Below the pieces are notes generated by a model that made no database searches, had not been told where the DNA came from, and saw only the letters and a list, made by a program, of their open reading frames with translations. A stretch of 64,000 bases of DNA from contig OX463822.1 in assembly GCA_949825045.1 (NCBI GenBank), forward strand, positions 811,001 through 875,000, read 5' to 3'. The translations under genes and the position numbers were made by a program. Below, piece after piece: positions 17,840 to 28,948 of this stretch (positions are counted from its first letter, which is position 1; each line of letters opens with the position of its first letter). This stretch comes from Argyresthia goedartella (Eukaryota > Arthropoda > Insecta > Lepidoptera > Argyresthiidae).

Positions 17840-20800
17840 TTAGGATTTAATGTCTTTAATGTGCCACTTGCCTCTAACTCCGTTAGGGTCTTCTAGAACG
17901 TATACCAATGGTGAAAGTTTGGTTACTATTTTACACTTAATGAATTTAGGGGCAAGTTTAGCATTAAAGTATGTGCCAGCATTGCTTAAAACATGGTTTT
18001 TACGCCAAACAGTATTTCCCACATTAAATTCTTTAAAAGTCCGGCGAAGATCATAGCGAGCGCTATTTTTAGCGTGAGCTATGTGAAGTTTAGTTTGAAC
18101 TCTGTGAAAGATAAATATCACGGGGCATAAATATCAATTCCTCGAGATTCTGAGTTGGAGTATAGAAGGAACCACAAGGTATTGTTTCCCTACCAAAGAC
18201 TAAAAAGTTTGGAGTACAGCCAGTAGCAACGTTTGTAGCGCTGTTCATTGCGAACTGAATCTTAGTAAGATGGTTGTCCCAGGATCTATGATCGTCTCCT
18301 ACTAGGGATGCTAGAGCTGTAATAATCGTACTATTAAATTTCTCTGTAGGATTAACCTGAGGACAATATAACGCTGTGTGAAAAATACAAGGAATGTTAT
18401 AAGAATTTAAGAATGAGTGGAATTCTCGCGACTGAAATTGAACAGCGTTGTCCATTATTATAGTTTGGGGAATGCCATGAGCTAGAAACACTGAATTTTC
18501 TAAAACATTAATGATATTAGCTGAAGTAGCCCGTTTAAGGGGAAAAATCATAGTATATTTAGTAAAATTGCAGTTAATTACCAGAATATACTGATTTCTT
18601 CTCCGGGTCATAGGCAATGGACCCATAAGATCCAAGGATATAGTTTGAAAAGGTCTGGAGCAAAGTTTAGGTTTACCCATAAGACCATAGGGAGAATGAT
18701 TAGGGTGTTTGTAGGTTAAGCAGGTTTCACATGTCGAGATTAAATTGGCAATGTCCTTAAACATACCCGGCCAATAGTATTTTAAAGATATTTTCTTGAA
18801 TGTTTTGAAGATACCAAGGTGGAGTTCTGAAGGGGAACCATGGCTAACTTCAATAAGTGCATGTCTATCTTGTGGCAGTGGAACTTCTTTCCAAATAAAG
18901 TCGTCGTTTAGACAATCGGAAGAATGGATGCAGCGGTAAAGTTTGTTATCCCTGATAGTGTAGTTGGGATATGCGTCTGGGTTGTTGGAGCATCCAAGAA
19001 AAATCTTGTTGTAGTGTTCAAGTTCACGATCACGTGGTTCTTCAATCGTAATAGGATGTACACCTTGGGGTGGAGTTTCTTGTGAATCAGGACGTTCTTT
19101 ATGCTTATGCCTTGATAAAAGGTCAGGAACAACGTTATCCTTTCCTTTTTTATGTTTCAGGACAAAATTAAAACATGATAAGCGTAGAGTCCAGCGAGCA
19201 AGTCTTCCAGATGGATTCGATAAGTTCTGAAACCATTTAAGTGCAGCGTGGTCAGTATATATTGTAAATTCCTTACCATTGTCTAGGTAACATCTCCAAT
19301 GTTCTAGCGCAGTTATTACAGCTAATGTTTCTCTTTCAGTAGTTGAGTAGTTTTGTTGATTTTTGTTTAGTGCTTTACTCATGTAAGCAATCACGACTTC
19401 TTTGTCATCTTGATGTTGAGTAAGCATTGCTCCTATGCCATAATTTGATGCATCACAATGTACAGAGAAGGGTAGTTCGAAGTTAGGGCAAGCAAGGACA
19501 GGAGCAGTTACCAAAGCTTCTTTAAGTTTCTGGAAAGCAGCTGCAGCCCTGGAATTCCATAAAAATTTAGGAGCGTTCTTTCCGGAACAGGTTAGTTGGT
19601 TGAGCGGGGAGGCAATAGTTCTGAAGTTTGGAATGAATCTTCTAAACCAGCTGCAAGTGCCTATGAATCTTCGAACTTCTTTTCTGCAAGTAGGTACAGG
19701 ATATTCTAGAATAGCCTTTATTTTATCTGGATCAGCACGTAGACCATACTCGTCCACTAGAAAACCAAGGTATTTCAGTTCTTTCCTGAAGAATTGACTC
19801 TTTTCAAAGTTAATAGTCAGATTAGCGTTTGAAAGTTTTTCTAGATTTTTCATGAGAAGCGATATGTGCTCATCAAAAGTCTCGCTAATAATAATGATGT
19901 CATCCAGATAGCAAAATACCTTGTTCTCAAATTCAGGAGAAAATAGCGTATCCATTAATCTTTGTTGAGTTGCAAGTGAGTTAGTGAGACCAAAAGGCAT
20001 TACTTTGAATCTGAACATACCTCTTCCAGGAACATAAAATGCTGTCTTATCTCTATCAGCAGTATTCAAGGGAATCTCCCAAAATGCTTTCGCAATGTCG
20101 ATGCTTGATAAGTGTTTGGCATTTCTCAGGTTGTCCAAAATTTCGCTTATTAGAGGCAGACTATAAGCATCACGACGTGTGACTGAGTTAAGCTTCCTGC
20201 TATCTACGCAGAAACGCCATTCCCCATTCTTCTTTGGAGTGATGAGGACTGGAGATAACCATGGACTTTCGCATTGTTCAATGACGTTCCATCCCAGCAT
20301 CTTGTCAACTTCATTAATTAAAGCCTTTTGTTTTTCAGGAGACAGTCTGTAACATCTTTGTTTGATCGGAAGAGAATCACCAGTGTCAATCTTGTGGGTG
20401 ATTAAGTGTGTGTTTCCCAGAACACCTTTTTCTTCAAAAGAGATTGTCTTGAAGCGTTGGATGATGTCATTAGCAATGTTCTTTTGATTAGGAGTTAAAT
20501 GCTCATAAGGTAAAACTTTAATATCTTTAGTGTCGATAGCCAAGCATTTAGGATCTGTAAAGTTAAGAGAAGTTAAAACACTAGGTAGAAGATTAAATTT
20601 TCTCCAAAAGTCGATACCTAGTATTAGAGAAGGGAATATTTCAGGGAAAACATAAGCTTTAATCAAGTGAGTTTCGTTATTGAAATGAACAGGTAAGTCA
20701 AAATAACCCAAGGAATTAATTTTTTGATTATTAGAAGTAGAGACAGTAATAATATCTGACTTGAAAAGTTTGCAGCCCAGTTTAAGAATTTCCAAATGAG

Positions 20801-21038
20801 AATTATTACCTAGAATAGTTACTGAGCTGCCAGAATCTAGTAAACCAGATAAAGTTAAGTCATAAATTTTGACATTAACGAATGGACGATTAAGATCTTG
20901 TTCTTTGGAGTAGAGTGTAGCAGAGATTTTGTAGCAAGCAAAGAAGTTTTGAATTGTTTTGAGCCAATTAGTCCACTCGTCCTTATCAAAATTTGAGTTA
21001 CTCTTCAAGTCAGCAGTTAGTTTTTTGTACTAGTATTA
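17840..21038 (-). pseudogene. Gypsy-2 Pol (protease-RT-RNase H-integrase), C-terminal frameshift
   Basis: The main frame (18,090 to about 21,029) is read from the gag frameshift site; any separate start codon would be weak. Protease has LLDSGSS near residue 58 counted from 21,008. RT has YLDD at 367-370, then an RNase H with the usual HCDASNYGIG motif. Integrase has an intact HHCC region (HGSPSELHLGIFKT, then CETC) and core motifs SLDLMGP, DNAVQF and the Glu in NPTEKFN. The frame ends at 18,090, but integrase C-terminal sequence continues in another frame at 17,840-18,121. A single indel near 18,100 has therefore cut off the last 80 or so residues. The DNA-binding tail of integrase is separated from its core in this copy. 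Confidence 0.9.
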
Positions 21039-22432
21039 GGTTTGGGAGAACAAGTAGGGCACTCTGCAGTTTTAACACCCTTAAGACCACATCTGAAACA
21101 AATCACGAATCGTGGTTGAGTGCAACTGTTCAAAGTATGACCCAGTTTACGACAGCGAACGCAAAAAGAACTTTCTTGGGGAGCTGCAGTTTGAGAGAAA
21201 CTATTAACTTGTCTAGAAGGGTATTTGTAGGTTGGAGTGAATTTATTCATGAAGGGAGGAGAAGGTCGTGAGTTATTAGAAGAGTTTGGAGAGTCAACTG
21301 AACTTGAAGTGGAATGCTTGTAGTTGAATTCCGAAACATGAGGACTTTGTTGCAAATTTGGTTCTTTAAATTGTTTGTCTCTGTCTAGGAACTTTTCATA
21401 GTTTTGGCAAGTGGCCAGAAGAGAATCGATAGAGTCAATGTCCTTTAGAGCTACGAAGACTGAATAACATGGGCGAATATTTCTCAAAATAATCTCCAAT
21501 TGTTCTGTTTCAGAAAGTCTTTTTGAAAGGCGAGCGAACATTCCAGACATGATGGATATAAAGATGACGATAGGTTCATCACGACCTTGAGTACGATTCC
21601 TAATCGCTTCTAGAAGTTTATGATCATAATCAAAACCACCAAAGTCTTTGATTAGTAAAGAAGAAAGTTCGTTCCAAGTTAAATTTGGATTCTGATTATA
21701 TTTAAATCTGAACCAATGAAGGGCATTGTCGGTGAAGATTTCGAACGCCTGAGAAATCAATAAGTCCCTGGACAAGCCACGAGCTAAGCTATATTCTTCA
21801 AGTTTTTGAAGAAAGGATCTTGGACAGCTTTTACCATTGAAGGTGTGTCTTTTCAAATCCTTGAAGACGTTAGTTGGAGGGAAAGATTGAGGTGGTGGAG
21901 GAGGATACGGGGTATGGGTCTGGACAGAAGTTTGAAAGACAAGAGGGGGTTCCGTGACAGTCGGTTCAGCAGGAAGGTCCAGTGATGGAGAGTGATTTGC
22001 AGTTGAAGGTGGAGCCAAGGATCCGAACTGTTTAGAAATATCGTCAAATTTCAACTTCAAAGTATCGAAACTAGCTTTAGAGTCCGGATATAAGTCCGTA
22101 TCTATTCGCTCCAATCTGTAAAAAACATGATTAATAAAAGTGTCTATTAATCGTAAGTATTTGGTTTCCCCTTGTAACAATTTTTCTATTTTACAATCCA
22201 GGTAAGTTAGAGTAGAACCAATTTGAGATAAGTCATCCTCAATCGGAACTGGAGAAGTCAGAATATCTTCGGGGTGAGAGTTCGCAACTAAACCCAAAAC
22301 CTGTTTTTTAAGAAGCAAAACAGTATTAGCTGGTTCCTCACATCTAATCTTTACTTCGTATTCGAGCTCGGCCTTGTTAAGGAATTCGTACTTAATAACC
22401 CTTTCCATTGTTATAGTTAAGTGTAGAGTCAA
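21017..22432 (-). CDS. Gypsy-2 Gag, 471 aa
   Basis: Structural protein of the element. A capsid-type region lies at about 195-330 (FNGKSCPRSFLQKLEEY onwards). A Ser/Pro-rich linker is followed by two knuckles near the C-terminus. The first is a regular CCHC (CVRCRKLGHTLNSC). The second (CFRCGLKGVKTAEC) has Val where His is expected. The stop TAA at 21,017-21,019 directly follows A-AAA-AAC. The ATG at 22,432 is the first after the leader, and about 235 bp separate it from the 5' LTR. Confidence 0.92.
   Translation of the reverse strand: MTLHLTITMERVIKYEFLNKAELEYEVKIRCEEPANTVLLLKKQVLGLVANSHPEDILTSPVPIEDDLSQIGSTLTYLDCKIEKLLQGETKYLRLIDTFINHVFYRLERIDTDLYPDSKASFDTLKLKFDDISKQFGSLAPPSTANHSPSLDLPAEPTVTEPPLVFQTSVQTHTPYPPPPPQSFPPTNVFKDLKRHTFNGKSCPRSFLQKLEEYSLARGLSRDLLISQAFEIFTDNALHWFRFKYNQNPNLTWNELSSLLIKDFGGFDYDHKLLEAIRNRTQGRDEPIVIFISIMSGMFARLSKRLSETEQLEIILRNIRPCYSVFVALKDIDSIDSLLATCQNYEKFLDRDKQFKEPNLQQSPHVSEFNYKHSTSSSVDSPNSSNNSRPSPPFMNKFTPTYKYPSRQVNSFSQTAAPQESSFCVRCRKLGHTLNSCTQPRFVICFRCGLKGVKTAECPTCSPKPNTSTKN
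21020..21026 (-). promoter_or_regulatory. -1 ribosomal frameshift heptamer A AAA AAC at the gag-pol junction
   Basis: In the gag frame the codons are ACA AAA AAC TAA. This gives X-XXY-YYZ exactly, with the stop immediately after. The pol frame is open from a TAG at 21,030-21,032 and is -1 relative to gag, so slippage here yields a continuous Gag-Pol. Confidence 0.85.
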
Positions 22433-22648
22433 GTGTGTTCTATAAAGAAGTGAAGTGAAGTGAAGTGAAGTAATGTAAATTAAATGTAGGCCTAAATATA
22501 ATCCAGATAAGTTGAAAAACTAGATGAAGTTTTGTTTTAGAATTTGGAAAATGTGAAAAGGATGAATAGATAAAGATTTAAGAGTGAAAGAGAAAGCAAA
22601 TCAAAGGGAAAGAGACAAGGCGCAGAAAAGGTGAAGAGTGGAGAAGAA

Positions 22649-22666
22649 CTTTTACGTTGGGCGCCA
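22649..22666 (-). promoter_or_regulatory. Gypsy-2 primer-binding site
   Basis: TGGCGCCCAACGTAAAAG on the minus strand begins three bases after the 5' LTR. TGG pairs with the CCA end of a tRNA; the tRNA was not identified. Confidence 0.75.
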
Positions 22667-22669
22667 AAA

Positions 22670-23976
22670 TGTCGTGTGAGGATCCGAACCTAACCAGAAC
22701 CTAACAGCAAACAACCAAGATAAAATTTAGTAGTATCAGTTTATTAGAAGTATAGTATTTACAGTGAAGTCTATAAAAAAAGATGATGCGAAGATGAGGA
22801 TGGATGAGATGTGAAACAGGTTTTATAAAATACAGATGTCTGGATAGAAAGAAGCAAGCGGAGACCTGGGTGCAGGTGTATTTGTTGTTGTAGATGTTGT
22901 TGAAATCGTCGTTGTAGGAACAGTAGCGGGCGTACTTGTAGTTACGCCTCGCAGGATCCCGTTGTAGAAATCGTCGTTGTAGGAACAGTAGCGGCGTTGG
23001 CACGGCTCGCAGAATCCCGTTGTAGAAATCTTCGTTGTAGGAATGGTAGCGGCGTAGGCGCGGCTCGCAGAATCCCGTTGTTTGAAGATTGATTTGAAGG
23101 TTTTGAGGGAGTTTGAAGGCTCGCAGGATCCCGTTGTAGATGGAGAATTTGGAGATTTGAAGGAGTTTGAAGGCTTCGCAGGATCCCGTTGTAGATGGAG
23201 AATTTGGAGATTTGAAGGAGTTTGAAGGCTTCGCAGGATCCCGTTGTAGATGGAGAATTTGGAGATTTGAAGGAGTTTGAAGGCTTCGCAGGATCCCGGG
23301 GTTGAGCGACCCCGGGATAAGGCCTTTAAGTGGTACTTCTTGTTCAGAAGCTGACGTGAGACTGTCCAGAATTGAAGAAATGTTCCGCTTTTATACCCTT
23401 TTTGGAGAGTTCTAAAAATTATTTAAATTAAACGTAATTTTTGAGAGTGGCCAAGAGAGAAAGAGTATTTTTGTAAAAGTATTAAAGTAAACATATCAGA
23501 CCGCTAACGAGTTTGAAAGGACATTGCCATGACAACCAGATAAACAATCAATATATCAAATGTCAAATGTTGATTTCAGACTCGTAATATAAAATCTAAC
23601 AGTAAAACCAGGAAATAAATTACCTAAAAACGAAAGGAAAAAAGGTAGCGCACCAGCGCGCACAAAGCCCGAGATTGCAGAGTTTCGGAGAAAGCCAAAA
23701 CAAGGTCACCAAAGGTAAACCGTTTCGCTATCGATTTAAAAGTGCTGATAGCATGAAAATGCAGAGCGAACATGATTTATTAATGTGTTCTAATGGTTTA
23801 AAACGTTACAGGGTCCTGTGGAAGTAAAGGTGATACCAGATAATAAGCCACACCGCTCACCAAGTATCCAGCGTAATAGAGCAAGGTACCCTGACGGACA
23901 AACAAAAAGGACTGATGATGGAGCTGGAGCTAAGAAATAGGAAGCAAGAATAACATGTAAGTAACATAACACTACA
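22670..23976 (-). repeat. Gypsy-2 5' LTR
   Basis: 1,307 bp, about five substitutions from the 3' LTR, for example GATCCGAACC versus GATCTGAACC near the edge. It carries the same internal GCAGGATCCCGTTG repeats. Confidence 0.94.
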
Positions 23977-23984
23977 GGATATTA

Positions 23985-25073
23985 TGAAATTTAACTCTCA
24001 ATCAACTGCAGACACAACTCGCAGACACTACCAGCAGACATGAAGTGAGTCAAAGGGACCTCCAAGAACTATCCACAGCAGCATCAGAGCTGCTCCAGCT
24101 ACAGCAGCAAAGGACGACGGCTCCGGTGTCAAGGACCTCTGTCGCCACACCGCGTGCTCTGAAGGCACCTGCCACCCCAGCCATTATCGCGCATATTGCG
24201 CTGTCGTGGTCGCGCATGTTGCGCTGCCTGCTGTGGCGTGTGTCATGCTGCATGCTGCCGCGAGGGCCGCGTCGCTCGCCGTTACACGCGTTGCGCAGCT
24301 TGTTGCCGCGAATGCCGCGCCACCCGCCGCCCCGTACATCGCACCGACTCCAACTCTGTGTCCCGCCACTTACCTCCACTCGTGTACCGCCAACTAGCGA
24401 AATAAGTGCTCAGAGAAAAACTTTATTGTTCTTCTACAAATTAAGTGCAGGACTTAGACCTCTACTATATTACCGGCTTAACCAAAAAGTAACGAATATT
24501 TGCTGTCCAAATAGTTCATTTGTAGATCTTGTAAATATAATTAGTCATGGTATCTACGACGAGTACAGCACTATTGTAATTATGGTGGGAAATCATTCAA
24601 ATATTAGTCGGAACGATTTGAATAAAAGTGTTGAAACACTTCTAGACTTACATAGTAGAATGAAATGAAAATTTTTACTATGCAATTTTCCATACGCCTG
24701 TAATTTAACAGAAAAACAGAACAAATCTGTGCATTGAATGAATATTAATTTATGCAATTTAACGTGTCATAACAGTGATGCTATTTTATATTTCGATATG
24801 AATAATGTTATTGATAACTTTTCTCTGACTCAGGATACGTTGTACCTGTCTAATTAATATAGAAAATTAGTAGCTACATTTAGCATATAATAAATGCGAC
24901 GCAGCTATAGTTGGTTAAAACAAGTTCAAATTTACATCAGCTGTTTTTGTTGAACAGACTAACCAGAAACCTGCTTATGTTAAGGTAAGATGACATTCAC
25001 CCCTATAAGGTATTCACCGATTAATAATACTTTGAATGCAACATTGGAATCTATTCCAAGTAATTTAAATTAG
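23985..25073 (+). pseudogene. CR1-like ORF1 remnant of copy C
   Basis: The first part (to about 24,110) reads as a Leu/Gln-rich coiled coil (LQTQLADTTSRHE, then LQELSTAASELLQL). A GC-rich Ala/Pro/Arg segment to about 24,400 follows. Esterase-like sequence (IVIMVGNHSNISRNDL) comes next, and then the end shared with the ORF at 3-323. Stops at 24,666 and after 24,735 and indels near 24,870-25,000 break it. The start is unclear. Coiled coil plus esterase-like domain fits CR1-type ORF1 organisation; the N-terminal zinc finger was not seen. Confidence 0.55.
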
Positions 25074-25109
25074 TTCATAAGACAATAGAGGAAATCTCTA
25101 GCATACAAG

Positions 25110-28067
25110 AGCCACTGTCATAGGGTAGGCCACGCTTAAATATTACCTATCGAAACATCCAGGGGCTATCTGGCAAAGAACTTGTATTAGAATTATTTCT
25201 AAAAAATTCTGACATCGATGATAATGGTGTTGGTCATATTTTTCTTTAACCAGTGTTCTATAACAGAACACTGGTTAAAGGAAAATATGATGTCTAATTT
25301 ACCTTTAATTACTAAGTAAAAACATAAATGATTACAAAATTGTAAGTTGTTACAATAGAAAGACTGCTGATAGAGGTGGTTATTTAATCTTAGTAAAAAT
25401 ATATTAAGGTAAAACAACGGAAATATGTTCTTGCAAATACTGTTGAAAGACGAACAGAGGTATCCTGTGTTGAGTTAGATAGCCATATTATTGTTTGTGA
25501 ATATAGGCCTCCGAGGGATTAAAAAGGCCATGGCAATTTCGAAATATTTGATAAAATTATGGAGGCTTCCTCCTCCTCACTAAACTATGTAATAACAGAA
25601 AAAAGTTAATCATTTGTGGCAATCTTAATGTAGATTTGCATGTAGGAACAACAATGAAATAACGATTAATAACTTTATTCAAATCGTTTAATTTATGTCA
25701 TGTATTTCTAGAGCCGACTAGATTTACTGCTAAGTAAAAATTTCATTAACTGCTTACCCTGCGATCACAGCGGTCAAACAGTTTCATTCCCAATTGCTAG
25801 TAAGAATAAGACTGATCCATAATTGTAAAGGCCTATTACAACCCATAGACTAGAGACGTATAGGAAAAACTTAGATATAAATTTGCTAGTACCGGATTTT
25901 AATGAACAGAACTCAAACAAAATCTACTCAGACTTCTTCAACATTATTCAAACAGAATTTGATAAAGTTTTTAAATTAGAGAAAGTCAGTGACTACAAAC
26001 TACTACAACGGTAAATCTAAATTTAATTACTGGGCACCGTTTGGAATTAGTAAAATTAGAGTTATCTTGTATGACCTTTATGAACAAAACCTATAATTTT
26101 GATAGAAAAATTCATGACTATGTTAAAAAATACTCTAAAACTTTCAAATCGGTTTGTAGAGCTGCTAAAACTTTACAAACTAATAGTAAAATACAAAATT
26201 CAGCTAATAGAATGAAAACAGTTTGGAAAATAATAAACCGTGAAACTGGCAAAGTTAAACCAAGGGACAATGATTTCTGCCTAAAGATAGATGATTTTGT
26301 TAAATCCAACACTGAGTTGCTCGAGCTTTCGAAACATTCTTCACCAGTGTACCCTTACTCACAACAGAGTATCTAAATCCATCTCTATATGAATTTATTA
26401 AAAACCAACACTAGCGTCAGTAATGTATATTTAAAATGTAATCATGTATATCCCCAGGACATTGTCAAAACGTTTAGATTACTTAACTTAAAAATACTAA
26501 ATACCTATAAATAAAGTGTTCATATTTAAGCAATATAATTCAAAAGGTAGAAGTCAACGGTGTTAAATCTGACGGATCGGGTGTTATAATTGGCGTTCCA
26601 CAAGGTTCCATATTAGGCTCTTTCTTATTCCTGGTATATGTTTACGATCTGCCTTTCATGGTGGAGAAATTGACTGATACAGTGTTGTGTGAAAACAATA
26701 GGAAATAGGAAATTAGGCGTGAGCATATGTATGTATGTATGTATAGTGTTGTTTGCTCATGATACTTCAATGGTCTTCAAAATTGAAAGACAAAAAGAAG
26801 ACTTTGATGATGTTAATGGTGTATTGTTTTTAACCTTGAAACCAAGTGTATCAAATTCTCACTTCCAAATATCAGGCAAGCAGCGACCAGTTTAGAGTTA
26901 GACAGCAATATGTTAGAAGTAGTAAATGATACAAAGTTTCTTGGAATAACTATTAATAGCAAATAGCATTGGGGACCCCACATAGATAAATTAGCTAGTA
27001 AATTAAGTTCTGTGGCTTACGCTGTTAGGAACATCAGAAAAAACACGGATTTGGCTAAATCTAAGCTAGTATATTTTAGTTACTTTCATAGTGTCATGTA
27101 CTATGGTATCTTGTTGTGGGGGAAAGCAGCGCATATTCATACAATTTTATTTTACAGAAAAGAGCTATTCGAGCAATTTATAATATTTTCTCAAAAATAG
27201 TATGAAATGTTATCATAACATCTTTGTAGTATCTGAAAGTAACTCATCCTGGACATTTTTTTGAAGTGTCCAGGAAAACGCAAAAGTGTCCAGTAAGTAA
27301 GTATGAAATCCTATTACATATCATAATATTTAAATATAGAACTTTTTTTTCAAAGATAAGGAGGTTTATGGCAGTTAAGGGCCTTTAATAAAAAGACCAT
27401 AGAGGTTGACGTGTCCGAATTGCACTCATATTGCACGATGTAAAATGGCGGAAAACTCAGTTAATTCGTATTTTTTACTATTTTGATACTAATTAGGAAT
27501 TAGGAATTCGATACTAACAGAAGAAAAAGAAGAATAAAATACAATATTCACAATAAACATAAATGGTTTTATTTTTGAGAAAAGCACTATACACGCTTTG
27601 ACCATAAGTGCCATCCTGACCTCATATTATAGCCGGACCTCGCCTTCGGCTTGACCGGCTTAATCATACTCGTCCAGGATGGCTTACTTATTGGTCTCTG
27701 CAGTAATCTACTATCAAACGACTTCTAAAGAGAGCTTTTTTAATGAAATTGACATAGTAACTGAAGCTAATAAATTTATTTTCGAAAATATAATGTATGT
27801 ACGCAAGAACCTTACAACACTTTCCAAACTTGGCGATAGCTGTAACGTTAACCTAAGAAATAATCACAGAATAGTTGCGCCCCGGTTTAGACTCGTGAAG
27901 GTTAGCAATTCTTTCAAGGGTCAGTGCATTCTCTACTACAATAAGCTACCCTGGAGATTTTGAAATTGCCATTTAAGCAATTTAAAAAGCATGTTAAAGT
28001 GACTTTGTATAAAAAGGGATATTACAATGTTCAAGATTACTTAAATGACGGCACTGTATGGGGTTAA
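25110..28067 (+). pseudogene. CR1-like ORF2 remnant of copy C
   Basis: Fragments of the copy A ORF2 occur in order: endonuclease (25,120-25,800), linker (26,041-26,376), part of RT (26,530-26,830), thumb (26,940-27,185) and C-terminus (27,715-28,067). Frameshifts, stops and deletions throughout, with loss of the central RT palm, make it non-functional. Confidence 0.85.
27190..27712. mobile_element. Non-coding insertion in CR1 copy C
   Basis: Copy A has no counterpart for this segment. Short inverted motifs CATCCTGGAC (near 27,247) and GTCCAGGATG (near 27,672) lie towards its edges, suggesting a small inverted-repeat element. Exact ends and a target duplication were not fixed. Confidence 0.45.
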
Positions 28068-28315
28068 TCTGGCTCAACACAGACCTTGCTGTTAATAGTT
28101 TTGTAATTATTTATTCCTGCTTATTAATTATGATATAATGATATTATAAAATTTGTATTAGTTAAGCACAGGCAATTTTTAAAAGAGATCTAAAAATCAA
28201 TCTGGGGGAGTTTCTACGCCCACTTCTCCCACAGTGGTCCAATGTAGAGAGGAGGCAAAAAATTACGTTTTCTTAGTATATGTAAATATCTACAGTAATA
28301 AAGAACTTTGACTTT

Positions 28316-28691
28316 GACTTTGATGGGCAAGCACCACCCCACTAATTGTAGAAGTAATGAGTCAGTTGCGAGATCTAGTTTTATATTATTTATTGTAACT
28401 AAACAAAAAAATACTTGTTTTCGAGGCCAAGGAATGTGATCACAATTATTTTGATCATATAATATGTTATTACTCTTCGTTTCGCACCACGCACAGTCAT
28501 GATTCACGAAATGACAAGCCATTGACAAGCAAACAAAGTTGCCGCGATCAAATCGACCGTAAACATCGAACCGAACGGAAAGAAAGCAATTTCATTACAG
28601 ATGTGTTCAGTTCAGTTCAATTGCAAAATTTGTTGAGAGTTTCATATTAACGTACTTTTTGTAGTATAATAAGTTCAGGTTTAAACAATTA
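28316..28691. other. Spacer with no gene seen
   Basis: AT-rich sequence between the tail of CR1 copy C and the next LTR element. No ORF, repeat or RNA gene was recognised. Confidence 0.6.
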
Positions 28692-28696
28692 CTGTA

Positions 28697-28948
28697 TTTG
28701 CCAGAGGCAATTATAAGGAGAGCGACATCTTCGGGAGTAAAGTAAAAGGCTTGAGATGCGCGCAATTACCAGACTAAACTAAACTTATTTATTATAGGGA
28801 ATCCTAGCTTATATACTAGGTTGGAACATGTTATTTATGACGTGCATAAGACATAGTGCGTGATGAATATAAATATACCTTATCTGTGACGGTCGTCAAC
28901 TGATCTTAACGTTACGTGAAAATATGACTAACATACTCGACCGGCACA
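28697..28948 (-). repeat. 3' LTR of the non-autonomous element
   Basis: Shares about 98% identity by eye with 30,254-30,505. Inner ends TGCC...GGCA are inverted. Confidence 0.85.

Larger units (their letters stand above)
15970..23976 (-). mobile_element. Gypsy-2: Ty3/Gypsy LTR retrotransposon with long LTRs
   Basis: Two 1,307-bp LTRs (15,970-17,276 and 22,670-23,976) surround gag and pol on the minus strand. Ends are TG...CA and a GGAT duplication lies at 15,966-15,969 and 23,977-23,980. I count five substitutions between the LTRs, so insertion is recent. It landed in or at the end of CR1 copy B. A primer-binding site beginning TGGCGCCCAACG lies three bases inside the 5' LTR, and a G-rich polypurine tract abuts the 3' LTR. 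Gag and pol are in different frames joined by a canonical slippery heptamer. Confidence 0.95.
23977..28315 (+). mobile_element. CR1-like LINE, copy C, decayed
   Basis: A plus-strand copy that keeps more of ORF1 than copy A. It ends with the 3' UTR and a (TTTGAC)3 tail at about 28,300-28,315. From 24,721 it aligns with position 1 onwards of copy A. It has many indels and a deletion of about 500 bp in RT (at 26,500). A small insertion lies near 26,690-26,745 and a foreign segment of about 520 bp at 27,190-27,712. Gypsy-2 directly abuts its 5' side. Confidence 0.85.

Noticed and set aside
24050..24405. Multiple Ala/Arg/Cys-rich ORFs in all frames
   Set aside because: GC-rich linker of the decayed CR1 ORF1; no frame is longer or better supported than the ORF1 frame.
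12295..28315. Twin-primed (5'-inverted) single LINE insertion made of copies B and C
   Set aside because: Both copies carry the full 3' end, which twin priming does not give; two insertions or a later rearrangement fit better.
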